Assembly (NCBI RefSeq): GCF_030687395.1
Contig: NZ_CP117430.1
Coordinates: 5,580,001 to 5,644,000 of the forward strand
Length of the DNA stretch: 64,000 nt
Source: Pseudomonas wuhanensis
Lineage (GTDB): Bacteria > Pseudomonadota > Gammaproteobacteria > Pseudomonadales > Pseudomonadaceae
Reading direction: 5' to 3'
Part shown: positions 39,835 to 48,613 of the stretch, one piece after another
Layout of the letters: every line of letters begins with the position of its first letter
Position numbering within the stretch: position 1 is the stretch's first letter
Notes under the pieces: generated by a model
Told to the model about the DNA's origin: nothing
Seen by the model: only the letters and a program-made list of their open reading frames with translations
The model's database searches: none
Position numbers and translations under genes: made by a program

Positions 39835-39974
39835 TCTTGTGGCGAGGGAGCTTGCTCCCGCTGGGCTGCGAAGCGGCCCCAAAATTGCCACCCGTGTACG
39901 CCAAACATAACCGCATTCGCTGATTTTACGACTGCTCCGCAGCCGAACGGGAGCAAGCTCCCTCGCCACAAAAG
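39835..39974. repeat. mosaic REPIN with two REP types
   Basis: Outer arms are 'TTGTGGCGAGGGAGCTTGCT' (from 39837) and its complement, ending at 39974; inner parts 'CTGGGCTGCGAAGCGG' and 'ACGACTGCTCCGCAGCCGAA' belong to the type seen at 48407. The element joins two REP families in one palindrome between the convergent ptsO and ZIP transporter genes. Confidence 0.8.
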
Positions 39975-39999
39975 CACCTTTTCACTAAGCCTGCACACC

Positions 40000-40893
40000 T
40001 CAAGCAAGCGCGGTATCCATCACCATCATCAGACAAAACCCGATCAGCAGCCCAAGGCTGGCCAGTTTGTCGTGACCATGGCGGCGCGACTCGGGGATGA
40101 CTTCGTGAGTCACCACCAGCAACATCGCACCAGCCGCCAGTGCCAGCCCCAAAGGCAACAGCAGTTCGGCCAGGCTCACCAGCCAAGCACACAACAGAGC
40201 AAAGACCGGCTCGACCAACCCTGACGCAGCACCGATCAGGAACGCCTTGACCCGCGACACCCCTGCTCCCGCCAACACCAACGCAATCACCAGCCCTTCC
40301 GGCACATCCTGCAAGGCGATGCCCATGGCCAGGCTGTCGGCGTCAGGCATGCCACCGCCGGCCGAGACGCCGACCGCCATGCCTTCGGGGATGTTGTGGG
40401 CGATGATGGCAAACACAAACAGCCAGATCCGCGGCGGAATAACCGGTCGCTCCAGTGTCCCCACGAGCATTTCGGGCGTAGCACCAGAGACCTTGCGATC
40501 CACCAGAAACAGCCCGAATGCACCCAGCATGATGCCGAAGCTGATCAGGCCGCTGGCCGCCCAAGGCGTCAGGCCGAGGTTTTCGGCCGCGGCAATGCCC
40601 GGCACAATCAGCGAAAACGCCGTCGCCGCGAGCATCACTCCGGCCCCGAAACCCAGCAGCGTATCGCTGACTGCCTGAGGCATCTGCCGAATCACCAGCA
40701 CCGGCACTGCGCCCAAAGCTGTACCCAAGGCGCAAATCGCCCCGCCTTGCAGGGCACGCTGCAGTTTCGGTTCGAGGTCCAGCCAGCTCAGCCCCTGGGC
40801 AGCCAATAACGTCATTCCTGCCAGCAGTAACAGCGATCCCAGTGCGTAACGAAACATCCGTCCACTTCCGGCCGCCAGTGTTTCAGTGCCCAT
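40000..40893 (-). CDS. ZIP-family divalent metal transporter
   Basis: 297 residues with about eight hydrophobic segments. The ZIP signature is 'HNIPEGMAVGVSAGG' in TM4 and the partner metal site 'HEVIPESRRHGHDKL' in TM5 has the His-Glu pair. ZIP proteins take up Zn, Fe or Mn into the cytoplasm; the short His-containing loop 'RRHGHDK' could bind metal. It lies 30 bases after sodA on the same strand, so it may be part of the iron-stress operon, in which case manganese supply to SodA is a reasonable guess. Confidence 0.87.
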   Translation of the reverse strand: MGTETLAAGSGRMFRYALGSLLLLAGMTLLAAQGLSWLDLEPKLQRALQGGAICALGTALGAVPVLVIRQMPQAVSDTLLGFGAGVMLAATAFSLIVPGIAAAENLGLTPWAASGLISFGIMLGAFGLFLVDRKVSGATPEMLVGTLERPVIPPRIWLFVFAIIAHNIPEGMAVGVSAGGGMPDADSLAMGIALQDVPEGLVIALVLAGAGVSRVKAFLIGAASGLVEPVFALLCAWLVSLAELLLPLGLALAAGAMLLVVTHEVIPESRRHGHDKLASLGLLIGFCLMMVMDTALA

Positions 40894-40923
40894 AGTCAGC
40901 CCTGGATTGTTTTTATAGAAGAT

Positions 40924-41535
40924 TCAAACCAGCGCAGCCTGATAACGCGCGGCGACTTCAGGCCAATTGATCACGTTGTAGAACGCATTGATGTATTCCG
41001 GACGGCGGTTCTGATAGCGCAGGTAATAAGCGTGTTCCCAAACGTCCAGGCCGAGAATCGGCGTATTGCCATTCATCAATGGGCTATCCTGGTTGCCGCT
41101 GCTTTCAACGATCAAGGTCTTTTGCGGCGTCACGCTCAACCAGGCCCAACCGCTACCGAAACGGGTCAGCGCAGCTTTGGTGAAGGCTTCCTTGAAGTTG
41201 TCGAGACCACCCAGTTGTTCGTCGATCGCCTTGGCCAGCGCGCCTTCAGGCTGGCCACCGCCGTTGGGTGCCATGACTTCCCAGAACAACGAGTGGTTGG
41301 CATGCCCACCGCCCTGATTGATCACCGCCGCACGAAGTTTTTCCGGCAATTGCTGGGCAGCCGCCACCAGTTTTTCCACGGGCCATTCAGCAAATTCAGT
41401 GCCTTCTACCGCAGCGTTGAGGTTGTTGATGTAGGTCTGGTGATGTTTGGTGTAGTGGATTTCCATGGTCTGCGCATCGATGTGCGGTTCCAGGGCATCG
41501 TAGGCGTACGGCAAGGCAGGCAAGGTAAAAGCCAT
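40924..41535 (-). CDS. sodA: superoxide dismutase, manganese type
   Basis: 203 residues from the ATG read at 41535 ('[20 protein letters not shown]'). Metal ligands: H27 in '[13 protein letters not shown]', His in '[14 protein letters not shown]', and the Asp and His in '[16 protein letters not shown]'. '[10 protein letters not shown]' and 'SGNQDSPLM' are features of Mn enzymes. It removes superoxide without needing iron. Last of the fagA-fumC-unknown-sodA set, starting 1 base after the gene before it; Fur repression of the operon makes SodA appear when iron is short. Confidence 0.93.
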   Translation of the reverse strand: MAFTLPALPYAYDALEPHIDAQTMEIHYTKHHQTYINNLNAAVEGTEFAEWPVEKLVAAAQQLPEKLRAAVINQGGGHANHSLFWEVMAPNGGGQPEGALAKAIDEQLGGLDNFKEAFTKAALTRFGSGWAWLSVTPQKTLIVESSGNQDSPLMNGNTPILGLDVWEHAYYLRYQNRRPEYINAFYNVINWPEVAARYQAALV

Positions 41536-41536
41536 T

Positions 41537-41977
41537 TCAATGAACTCCATGTTGTAAGGGCGCAGGCTGATGCGAGGGCGACGCGGTGTCGGTGTGCAAC
41601 AAACGGTGGGTGCGCGGATACTCGCCGTGATCGCTGATGAAATTCAGCAGTTCGACATAGGTTTTGCTGCTCTGGCGCAGCGCGGCCTCACGCAAAGCCG
41701 GCGCCAGTCGCGGGTTCTGCATGGTCTGCAACAGTCGTTGATGGATCGCGCACAAGTACTCGGCGCTCTCCTCCGGCTGGTTCAGACGCAAGTGCAGGTC
41801 CGCCAGGTTATGGTGGGAAATCACGCAAGCCGCCACCGCTTCGTCGGCATCCGCCCAGCGCTCGAACAACACTTGTGCCAGGGCCAATGCCTGCAAATAA
41901 GCCTCGCGGGCATCGACCAGCTCGCCCAGCATGAAACAGCGATTTGCTCTTTCGATCGTGCGTTTCCAGTGCTCCAT
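41537..41977 (-). CDS. conserved protein of the fagA-fumC-sodA operon (TPR-like)
   Basis: 146 residues, no signal peptide. The sequence is largely helical with repeats such as '[25 protein letters not shown]' and '[26 protein letters not shown]', which look like two or three tetratricopeptide-type helical pairs (about residues 10-110). It sits between fumC (27-base gap) and sodA (1-base gap), as in P. aeruginosa (PA4469). The role is unknown. Being co-regulated with iron-sparing enzymes, a helper in metal or stress handling is possible but not shown. Confidence 0.75.
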   Translation of the reverse strand: MEHWKRTIERANRCFMLGELVDAREAYLQALALAQVLFERWADADEAVAACVISHHNLADLHLRLNQPEESAEYLCAIHQRLLQTMQNPRLAPALREAALRQSSKTYVELLNFISDHGEYPRTHRLLHTDTASPSHQPAPLQHGVH

Positions 41978-42004
41978 GGTGAGCCTCCAAAGCGGTAGCA
42001 GTGA

Positions 42005-43381
42005 TTAAACGCCGCCTGCGGTGAGCTTCTCTGGGTTGAGCAATTCTTCCAGTTGGCTACGCGTCAGGTCGGTGTGTTCCAGGGCGACATCGATCACCGG
42101 CCGGCCCTGCTGATAAGCCTTCTTGGCAATCTCAGCGGCTTTTTGGTAACCAATAATCGGATTGAGTGCAGTGACCAGAATCGGATTGCGCGACAGCGCT
42201 TCCTTGAGCCGGGCCTCGTTGACCTTGAAACTGGCGATAGCCTTGTCGCCCAGCAGACGGCTGACATTGGCCAGCAACTCGATACTGCTCAGCAGGTTCT
42301 GGGCGATGATCGGCAGCATGACATTCAGCTCGAAATTGCCCGACTGACCGGCAACGGTGATCACCGTATCGTTGCCGATCACCTGAGCGGCGACCATCGC
42401 GGCAGCTTCCGGGATCACCGGATTGACCTTGCCGGGCATGATCGACGAGCCCGGCTGCAAGGCTTCGAGTTCGATTTCACCGAGCCCGGCCAACGGGCCG
42501 GAATTCATCCAGCGCAGGTCGTTGGCGATTTTCATCAAGGAAACCGCTGTGGCCTTGAGCTGCCCTGAAACGCTGACCGCCGTGTCCTGCGAACCGATCA
42601 GCGCAAACAGGTCCTTGCCCGGCGTGAACTGAACCTGAGTCAGTTGGCTGAGTTGTTGGCTGAAACGCGCCGCAAACTCCGGATGGGCATTGATCCCGGT
42701 ACCCACCGCCGTGCCGCCCTGGGCCAGGGATTGCAGGCTCGGCAGCAGATCCTGCAAGTGACCGATATTGGCCTTGAGCTGTTGCGCCCAACCATTGAGC
42801 ACCTGACTCATGCGCACCGGCATGGCGTCCATCAAATGGGTACGCCCGGTTTTGACGAATGGATGAACCTGCTCGGCCTTGTGCTCGATCACCTGCACCA
42901 GATGCACCAGCGCCGGCAGCAACTGCTCATGCAAGCTCAATGCGGCGCTGACATGGATGGTGGTGGGGATGATGTCGTTGCTGCTTTGGCCGCAATTGAC
43001 GTGATCGTTGGGATTCACCGGCTCGCCCAACAAGCGGCTGGCCAGGGTGGCGATCACTTCATTGGCGTTCATGTTGGAGCTGGTGCCGGAACCGGTCTGG
43101 AAGATATCCACCGGGAAGTGCTGCATGAAGTCGCCTTCGAGCAGGCCTTGAGCCGCGTCGACGATCGCCTTGCCCTGGGATTCGCTGATCTGTTTGAGCT
43201 CGACGTTGGCTCGGGCGGCAGCAGCCTTGGCCAGAATCAGCGCCCGGATGAACTGCATGGGCATCGGTTTGCCGCTGATCGGGAAGTTATCCACTGCGCG
43301 TTGGGTTTGCGCGCCGTAAAGCGCGTCTATCGGGACTTGCAACTCGCCCATACTGTCGCGTTCGATACGTGTGTTATTCAT
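42005..43381 (-). CDS. fumC: class II fumarase (iron-independent)
   Basis: 458 residues of the aspartase/fumarase superfamily. The signature 'GSSIMPGKVNPVIPEA' lies near residues 315-330 and 'TGRTHLMDAMPVRM' supplies the active-site His region. It interconverts fumarate and malate without an iron-sulfur cluster, unlike the main class I fumarase, so it keeps the TCA cycle running under iron starvation or oxidative stress. It overlaps the fagA end by 8 bases, so it is translated within the same Fur-type operon. Confidence 0.96.
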   Translation of the reverse strand: MNNTRIERDSMGELQVPIDALYGAQTQRAVDNFPISGKPMPMQFIRALILAKAAAARANVELKQISESQGKAIVDAAQGLLEGDFMQHFPVDIFQTGSGTSSNMNANEVIATLASRLLGEPVNPNDHVNCGQSSNDIIPTTIHVSAALSLHEQLLPALVHLVQVIEHKAEQVHPFVKTGRTHLMDAMPVRMSQVLNGWAQQLKANIGHLQDLLPSLQSLAQGGTAVGTGINAHPEFAARFSQQLSQLTQVQFTPGKDLFALIGSQDTAVSVSGQLKATAVSLMKIANDLRWMNSGPLAGLGEIELEALQPGSSIMPGKVNPVIPEAAAMVAAQVIGNDTVITVAGQSGNFELNVMLPIIAQNLLSSIELLANVSRLLGDKAIASFKVNEARLKEALSRNPILVTALNPIIGYQKAAEIAKKAYQQGRPVIDVALEHTDLTRSQLEELLNPEKLTAGGV

Positions 43382-43769
43382 CAGGAGATCCTTGCACCAG
43401 TTCTATGAGAGGAATCGAAGGTTGCAACTCGCAGGTCGCCAGTTGCCAGGCGTAGCTTTGCCAGCGCTTGAGGCGGCAACCGCAGAGTGATTGCCGTTCG
43501 AGATCGCGCAACGGCCGCCAGGCCTGGTCGAGACACAGGCTGCGCCAGTGCCAGGGCAGTGCGACGTCGGTGGCAGTGTCGAGCAATAAACGGAAGGAGG
43601 TTTCGGCGATGGTCCAGGGAGAGGTGGCCGTGCAACACGCCAGATACCGGCCCTCGGCCAGGTAATGTTCGATCAGGCGCGGCTCGTCAGGGTCCATGGC
43701 GCAACGGATCTGGCGACTCATCCAACGCCAGCTTTCGAGGTAAGGCTGCTCGTGCAAGGCAGAACTCAT
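43374..43769 (-). CDS. fagA: FagA, Fur-associated protein
   Basis: 131 residues, no signal peptide or clear domain; rich in Trp, Cys and Arg ('YLESWRWMSRQIRCAMDPDE', 'YLACCTATSPWTIAETSF', 'SLCGCRLKRWQSYAW'). It matches the small FagA protein in name and place: first gene of the fagA-fumC-orf-sodA operon of Pseudomonas. It overlaps fumC by 8 bases. Function not known. The upstream AT-rich sequence at 43800-43820 looks like a Fur box. Confidence 0.82.
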   Translation of the reverse strand: MSSALHEQPYLESWRWMSRQIRCAMDPDEPRLIEHYLAEGRYLACCTATSPWTIAETSFRLLLDTATDVALPWHWRSLCLDQAWRPLRDLERQSLCGCRLKRWQSYAWQLATCELQPSIPLIELVQGSPDE

Positions 43770-43799
43770 GATCCGGGCTCATTCGGTAATGAGATTTAT

Positions 43800-43820
43800 T
43801 ATTAGATGATAATGAGAACC
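43800..43820 (-). promoter_or_regulatory. probable Fur box of the fagA operon
   Basis: The plus strand reads 'GATGATAATGAGAACC' inside a longer run of GATAAT-like hexamers, 31-50 bases before the fagA start. It matches the left half and centre of the Fur consensus (GATAATGATAATCATTATC). The location, just before a known Fur-regulated gene set, supports it. Confidence 0.7.
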
Positions 43821-43848
43821 AAAACAAGCATGACAAGCCAGGGATCCC

Positions 43849-43942
43849 ATTGTGGGAGCGGGCTTGCTCGCGAAAGCGGTGTACCAGCCGCCGCAGATGT
43901 CGAATGTGATGGCCTCTTCGCGAGCAAGCCCGCTCCCACAGG
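43849..43942. repeat. REPIN (paired inverted REPs)
   Basis: 'TTGTGGGAGCGGGCTTGCTC' at 43850 pairs with 'CGAGCAAGCCCGCTCCCACA' ending near 43942. It lies in the fagA-pmbA gap, between the Fur box and the pmbA terminator. Confidence 0.88.
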
Positions 43943-43960
43943 ATCGGTGTTGCGGCCAAT

Positions 43961-43998
43961 AAAAAAGGCGCGCCATCCGATGGATGGCGCACCTTTTT
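43961..43998. terminator. bidirectional-looking terminator after pmbA
   Basis: A-run, GGCGCGCCATCC, loop, GGATGGCGCACC, T-run. On the minus strand it follows the pmbA stop by about 15 bases. Confidence 0.85.
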
Positions 43999-44013
43999 GT
44001 GCAGCGACCGGGG

Positions 44014-45360
44014 TTAGCTACCCGCCACTGTCATCCGCTCGATCAACACCGAACCGGTGCGAATGTTGCTGCGCAACTCCAGGTCATTACCGACCGCAAT
44101 GATCTGCTTGAACATGTCGCGCATGTTGCCGGCGATGGTCACTTCCTGGACCGCGAACTGGATTTCGCCGTTCTCGACCCAGAAACCCGCCGCGCCACGG
44201 GAGTAATCGCCAGTGACCATGTTCAGGCCCTGCCCCATCAGTTCGGTGACCAGCAGGCCACGGCCCATGCGGCGCAGCAAGGCTGCCTGATCTTCATCGC
44301 CATGGGTGACGAACAGGTTGTGCACGCCGCCGGCGTTGGCGGTGCTCGGCATGCCTAGTTTGCGGCCGGAGTAGGTGCCGAGTATGTAGGACACCAACTC
44401 GCCCTTCTCCACGAATGGCTTGGCGTAAGTCGCCAGGCCATCGCCGTCGAAGGCCGAACTTCCCAGAGCGCGCATCAGGTGCGGACGTTCATCGATGGTC
44501 AACCATTCCGGGAACAATTTCTGCCCCAGAGTGCCTTCGAGGAACGACGATTTGCGATACAGGCTGCCGCCGGAGATCGCCGACAGGAAACTGCCGAACA
44601 AGCCACCGGCCAGTTCCGCGGAAAACAACACCGGCACTTCGCAGGTCGGTACCGGACGCGCGCCCAGACGGCTCGCCGCCCGTTGCGCGGCGCGTTGGCC
44701 GATGCTCTGCGCAGAGGCCAGCAAATTGCCCTGACGGTTCACGTCGTACCAGTAATCGCGCTGCATCTGGCCATCGGCTTCGGCGATCATCACGCAGCTG
44801 AGGCTGTGACGAGTCGACGCGTATCCGCCGATAAAACCGTGGCTATTACCGTAAACCCGACAGCCCTGGTGAGTGCTGAGGGTGGTGCCGTCGGCGTTCT
44901 TGATCCGGCTGTCGGTGGCAAACGCCGACGCTTCACAGGCCAGGGCCTGCTCGATGGCTTGCTCCGGGGTAATGCCCCATTCGTGGAACAGGTCGAAATC
45001 CTGCAGATCCTTGGCCATCAACGCGGCATCCGCCAGGCCCGAGGCTTCGTCTTCGGAGGTGTGCTTGGCAATGGCCAGCGCGGCGGCGACGGTTTCGCGA
45101 ATCGCTTCCGAACCGCTGGCCGAGGTGCTGGCCGAGCCTTTGCGCTGCCCCACATACAAGGTGATACCAAAACCCTGATCGCGATTGAACTCAACGGTTT
45201 CGACTTCGCGCTGACGCACCGTGGTCGACAGGCCCTGCTCCAGCGACACGGCCACTTCACAGGCACTGGCGCCCTGGCGCTTGGCTTCAGCGATGATCTG
45301 CTCGACTTGTTCTTGCAGTGCCGGCAACGCTTGTGGGCCGACGCTTTCAACTGCACTCAT
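44014..45360 (-). CDS. pmbA: metalloprotease PmbA (TldE)
   Basis: 448 residues from the ATG read at 45360 ('[20 protein letters not shown]'). This is the catalytically inactive-looking partner of the TldD/TldE heterodimer: it has the family fold ('[20 protein letters not shown]', '[16 protein letters not shown]', '[21 protein letters not shown]') but lacks the H-E-x3-H site present in TldD. The pair trims unfolded peptides, for example microcin B17 and the antitoxin CcdA in E. coli. The tldD gene lies about 700 bases away, with darP between on the opposite strand. Confidence 0.94.
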   Translation of the reverse strand: MSAVESVGPQALPALQEQVEQIIAEAKRQGASACEVAVSLEQGLSTTVRQREVETVEFNRDQGFGITLYVGQRKGSASTSASGSEAIRETVAAALAIAKHTSEDEASGLADAALMAKDLQDFDLFHEWGITPEQAIEQALACEASAFATDSRIKNADGTTLSTHQGCRVYGNSHGFIGGYASTRHSLSCVMIAEADGQMQRDYWYDVNRQGNLLASAQSIGQRAAQRAASRLGARPVPTCEVPVLFSAELAGGLFGSFLSAISGGSLYRKSSFLEGTLGQKLFPEWLTIDERPHLMRALGSSAFDGDGLATYAKPFVEKGELVSYILGTYSGRKLGMPSTANAGGVHNLFVTHGDEDQAALLRRMGRGLLVTELMGQGLNMVTGDYSRGAAGFWVENGEIQFAVQEVTIAGNMRDMFKQIIAVGNDLELRSNIRTGSVLIERMTVAGS

Positions 45361-45468
45361 GCTGTTCTCCACTCAAATTCTGCTTTCGGCTGGGGCCTTC
45401 GAGCGACCGGGCCGGACAAGCGGCCCCCGACTGGTTATCATGGCGGCGTTTCTTTGCGGACGGCCACC

Positions 45469-45993
45469 ATGGTTGATTCTTACGACGACTCCCTCGATAC
45501 GGGAGAAAAAAGCAAATCCCAGGTTAAACGCGAGCTGCATGCTCTGGTTGACCTCGGCGAGCGCCTTACAACGCTCAAGCCTGACTTGCTGGCAAAACTG
45601 CCATTGACCGACGCTTTGCGCCGGGCTCTGGGCGATGCCTCCAAACACACCGCGAATATCGCGCGTAAACGGCACCTTATGTTCATCGGCAAACTGATGC
45701 GCGATCAGGACACTGACGCCATTCTGACTCTGCTCGATCAACTGGATGCCTCCACTCGGCAGTACAACGAACGTTTCCATGGCCTGGAACGCTGGCGCGA
45801 TCGCTTGATCGCGGGCGACGATGCGGTCCTGGAGAAGTTCGTGCTCGACTACCCGGAAGCTGATCGTCAGCAATTGCGCTCCCTGATCCGTCAGGCCCAG
45901 CACGAACTGGCGACCAACAAGCCGCCGGCCTCGAGCCGTAAAATCTTCAAGTACATCCGTGAGCTGGACGAGACTCAACGCGGTTTGCGTTAA
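45469..45993 (+). CDS. darP: ribosome biogenesis factor DarP (YjgA)
   Basis: 174 residues from ATG 45469 ('[20 protein letters not shown]'). It is a charged, helical protein of the DUF615/YjgA family with '[19 protein letters not shown]', '[16 protein letters not shown]' and a C-terminal '[11 protein letters not shown]'. It binds late 50S precursors and helps the final step of large-subunit assembly. It sits alone on the plus strand between pmbA and tldD; the pmbA/darP gap holds their divergent promoters. Confidence 0.92.
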   Translation: MVDSYDDSLDTGEKSKSQVKRELHALVDLGERLTTLKPDLLAKLPLTDALRRALGDASKHTANIARKRHLMFIGKLMRDQDTDAILTLLDQLDASTRQYNERFHGLERWRDRLIAGDDAVLEKFVLDYPEADRQQLRSLIRQAQHELATNKPPASSRKIFKYIRELDETQRGLR

Positions 45994-46044
45994 GTCCCGA
46001 ATCGGGTGAGTTGCCAAGCGGCTCACCCGAAGCTCCATCCCTTC

Positions 46045-47487
46045 TTACGATCCTGTGCCACCCACAGTGATCGCATCGATTTTCAGCGTTGGCTGGCCGA
46101 CACCCACCGGCACCGACTGCCCATCCTTGCCACACGTTCCCACACCGCTGTCCAGCGCCAGATCATTACCGACCATCGACACCTTGCTCATGGCTTCCGG
46201 CCCGTTGCCGATCAACGTCGCGCCTTTGACCGGGGCAGTAATCTTGCCGTCTTCGATCAGGTACGCCTCGCTGGTGGAGAACACAAACTTGCCACTGGTG
46301 ATGTCCACCTGACCGCCGCCGAGGTTGGCGCAGTAGATGCCGCGCTTCACCGAGGCGATGATTTCCGCCGGATCGCTTTCGCCCGCCAGCATGTAGGTGT
46401 TGGTCATACGCGGCATTGGTAGGTGCGCGTAGGATTCGCGACGACCATTACCGGTTCGGGCCACGCCCATCAAGCGTGCGTTGAGCTTGTCCTGCATATA
46501 GCCTTTGAGTACGCCGTTTTCGATCAGCGTGGTGCACTCGGTCGGCGTGCCTTCATCATCGACGCTCAGCGAACCACGGCGCCCGGCGAGCGTACCGTCA
46601 TCGACGATGGTGCAGAGCTTCGAGGCAACCATCTCGCCCATGCGCCCGCTGTAGGCCGAACTGCCCTTGCGGTTGAAATCGCCTTCCAGGCCATGACCGA
46701 CAGCTTCGTGCAGCAATACGCCGGACCAACCGGAACCCAACACCACCGGCAACGTACCGGCCGGGGCCGGGATCGCTTCCAGATTCACCAGCGCCTGGCG
46801 CAACGCTTCGCGGGCATAGCCCATGGCACGGTCGTCGCTGAGGAAATAGCGGTAATCGGTACGACCGCCACCGCCATGACCGCCGCGCTCACGACGGCCA
46901 TTCTGCTCGACGATCACGCTGACGTTGAAACGCACCAACGGTCGCACATCCGCCGTCAGCCCGCCGTCGGTGGAAGCAATCAAAATCCGTTCCCAGACCC
47001 CGGCCATGCTCACGGTGACTTGCTGGATACGCGGGTCGAGGGCACGAGTCGCCACGTCGATACGCTTGAGCAGCTCGACTTTCTCGGCACGGCTCATCAC
47101 TTCCAGCGGGTTGTCCGGCCCGTACAACTGGGCGACATCCTGGGTGGTGAACGCCTGCACACTGCCATTCTGCCCGGCCCGGGAGATCGAGCGGGCTGCA
47201 CGGGCCGCCGCGCCCAGCGCTTCGAGGGTGATCGCATTGCTGTAGGCGAAACCGGTCTTTTCACCCGATTGCGCACGCACGCCGACACCCTGGTCGAGGT
47301 TGAAGCTGCCTTCCTTGACGATCCCGTCTTCCAGTGCCCAGGACTCGGAAATCTGCCCCTGGAAATACAGGTCGGCGGCATCGATGCCCGGGCCGGCCAG
47401 ATCGCCGAGCACACCTTGCAGGCTCTCGATCGTTACGCCGCCGGGCGCCAGGAGGTGTTCACTGACGGAGGACAACAACTCGCTCAT
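46045..47487 (-). CDS. tldD: metalloprotease TldD
   Basis: 480 residues. The zinc-site motif H-E-x3-H is '[13 protein letters not shown]', near residue 260, with a distant Cys/acid ligand region downstream ('[21 protein letters not shown]'-like, about 395-415). TldD is the catalytic half of the TldD/TldE protease, which degrades unstructured peptides in a sequence-independent manner. The nitrilase-family gene lies 18 bases upstream and yhdP before that, all on the minus strand, as in P. aeruginosa. Confidence 0.95.
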   Translation of the reverse strand: MSELLSSVSEHLLAPGGVTIESLQGVLGDLAGPGIDAADLYFQGQISESWALEDGIVKEGSFNLDQGVGVRAQSGEKTGFAYSNAITLEALGAAARAARSISRAGQNGSVQAFTTQDVAQLYGPDNPLEVMSRAEKVELLKRIDVATRALDPRIQQVTVSMAGVWERILIASTDGGLTADVRPLVRFNVSVIVEQNGRRERGGHGGGGRTDYRYFLSDDRAMGYAREALRQALVNLEAIPAPAGTLPVVLGSGWSGVLLHEAVGHGLEGDFNRKGSSAYSGRMGEMVASKLCTIVDDGTLAGRRGSLSVDDEGTPTECTTLIENGVLKGYMQDKLNARLMGVARTGNGRRESYAHLPMPRMTNTYMLAGESDPAEIIASVKRGIYCANLGGGQVDITSGKFVFSTSEAYLIEDGKITAPVKGATLIGNGPEAMSKVSMVGNDLALDSGVGTCGKDGQSVPVGVGQPTLKIDAITVGGTGS

Positions 47488-47505
47488 ATGCTTTACGCCT
47501 TAAAT

Positions 47506-48354
47506 TCATCGTTCTGAGGCAGGTCGCTGGGCGCCCTGCGAGAAAAAGCGCCGGTGAGTGGACACCGGCATCCGCGTCCTGATGGACGCCTGTTCGCTGC
47601 TGTCGCGTTCGGCCAGCAGCACGGCCTCGCCTTGATCCTGTTGTGCCAGCACACGCCCCCATGGGTCGACAATGGCGGCATGACCAAAGGTTTCTCGTGG
47701 CCCCGGATGCGTCCCACCTTGGGCGGCCGCGAGCATGTAGCACTGAGTCTCGATGGCTCGCGCGCGAATCAGCACGTCCCAATGGGCCGCGCCGGTCACC
47801 GCGGTAAAGGCCGACGGTGCGGTGATCAACTCCGCGCCAGCCGCACGCAGTTCGCTGTACAGCTCCGGGAAACGCAGGTCATAACACACCGTCAGGCCGA
47901 CTCGACCGACAGGAGTGTCGGCAATTACCACACCACTGCCATAAGCATAGTCATCGGATTCTCGATAACGCCCGCGATTGTCCGCTACGTCCACGTCGAA
48001 CAGGTGCAGCTTGTCATACCGTGCAACGGTTTCGCCCTGGTCATCGACCAGCAACGAGCAGGCATGCACTTTGGCCGTCGGTTGATCCACCGGCGGCAAC
48101 GGCAATGTGCCTGCCACTATCCATAACTTGAGGTCGCGGGCGGTCTGTTTCAACCACGGCAGGATCGGGCCTTCGCCCATAGCTTCGGCGCGGCCGATGT
48201 CGGCAATGTCGCGACGGCCCATGGCAGCGAAGTTTTCCGGCAGTACGGCAAGCCGCGCGCCACCGGTCGCCGCCTGCTCAAGCAGACGACGGGCCTGGGC
48301 CAGATTGGCCAGCACGTCGCTCTGGCTGACCATTTGAATCACCGCTACAGACAT
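47506..48354 (-). CDS. carbon-nitrogen hydrolase (nitrilase/NIT superfamily)
   Basis: 282 residues from the ATG read at 48354; GGAA lies about six bases upstream, whereas the ATG at 48360 directly abuts it. The Glu-Lys-Cys triad is in 'LAVLPENFAAM', 'RYDKLHLFDVDV' and 'LTVCYDLRFPELY'. The 'LFDVDV' and 'CYDLRFPE' forms are typical of the NIT1/NIT2-like branch, whose members deaminate the side products of glutathione or glutamine (deaminated glutathione amidase or omega-amidase). I favour deaminated glutathione amidase, without proof. Followed by tldD after 18 bases. Confidence 0.87.
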   Translation of the reverse strand: MSVAVIQMVSQSDVLANLAQARRLLEQAATGGARLAVLPENFAAMGRRDIADIGRAEAMGEGPILPWLKQTARDLKLWIVAGTLPLPPVDQPTAKVHACSLLVDDQGETVARYDKLHLFDVDVADNRGRYRESDDYAYGSGVVIADTPVGRVGLTVCYDLRFPELYSELRAAGAELITAPSAFTAVTGAAHWDVLIRARAIETQCYMLAAAQGGTHPGPRETFGHAAIVDPWGRVLAQQDQGEAVLLAERDSSEQASIRTRMPVSTHRRFFSQGAQRPASER

Positions 48355-48406
48355 GGCCATTTCCTTTTTTGTGATTGCGCACTGCCGCAGGTCAACGACG
48401 TGCCCT

Positions 48407-48540
48407 TGTAGCAGCTGGCGAAGCCTGCGTTCGGCTGCGCAGCAGTCGTAAATCCGCAATACACAGTTTGCCTGAAGGACCGCGGCATCCGATTTTACGA
48501 CTGCTGCGCAGCCGAACGCAGCCTGCGGCAGCTGCTACAG
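48407..48540. repeat. long-arm REPIN of a second type
   Basis: Left arm 48407-48454 begins 'TGTAGCAGCTGGCGAAGCCT' and right arm 48491-48540 is its complement over nearly 50 bases with few mismatches. The core 'GCAGCCGAACGCAGCCTGC' differs from the main REP family. It lies between the nitrilase-family gene and yhdP. Confidence 0.85.
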
Positions 48541-48613
48541 GAAACGTGGCGGCTACAAAAAACCCTTTGGTCATGCTACTCCATAGGCCCAAAGAGTGCT
48601 TTTTCAAAAGAAT

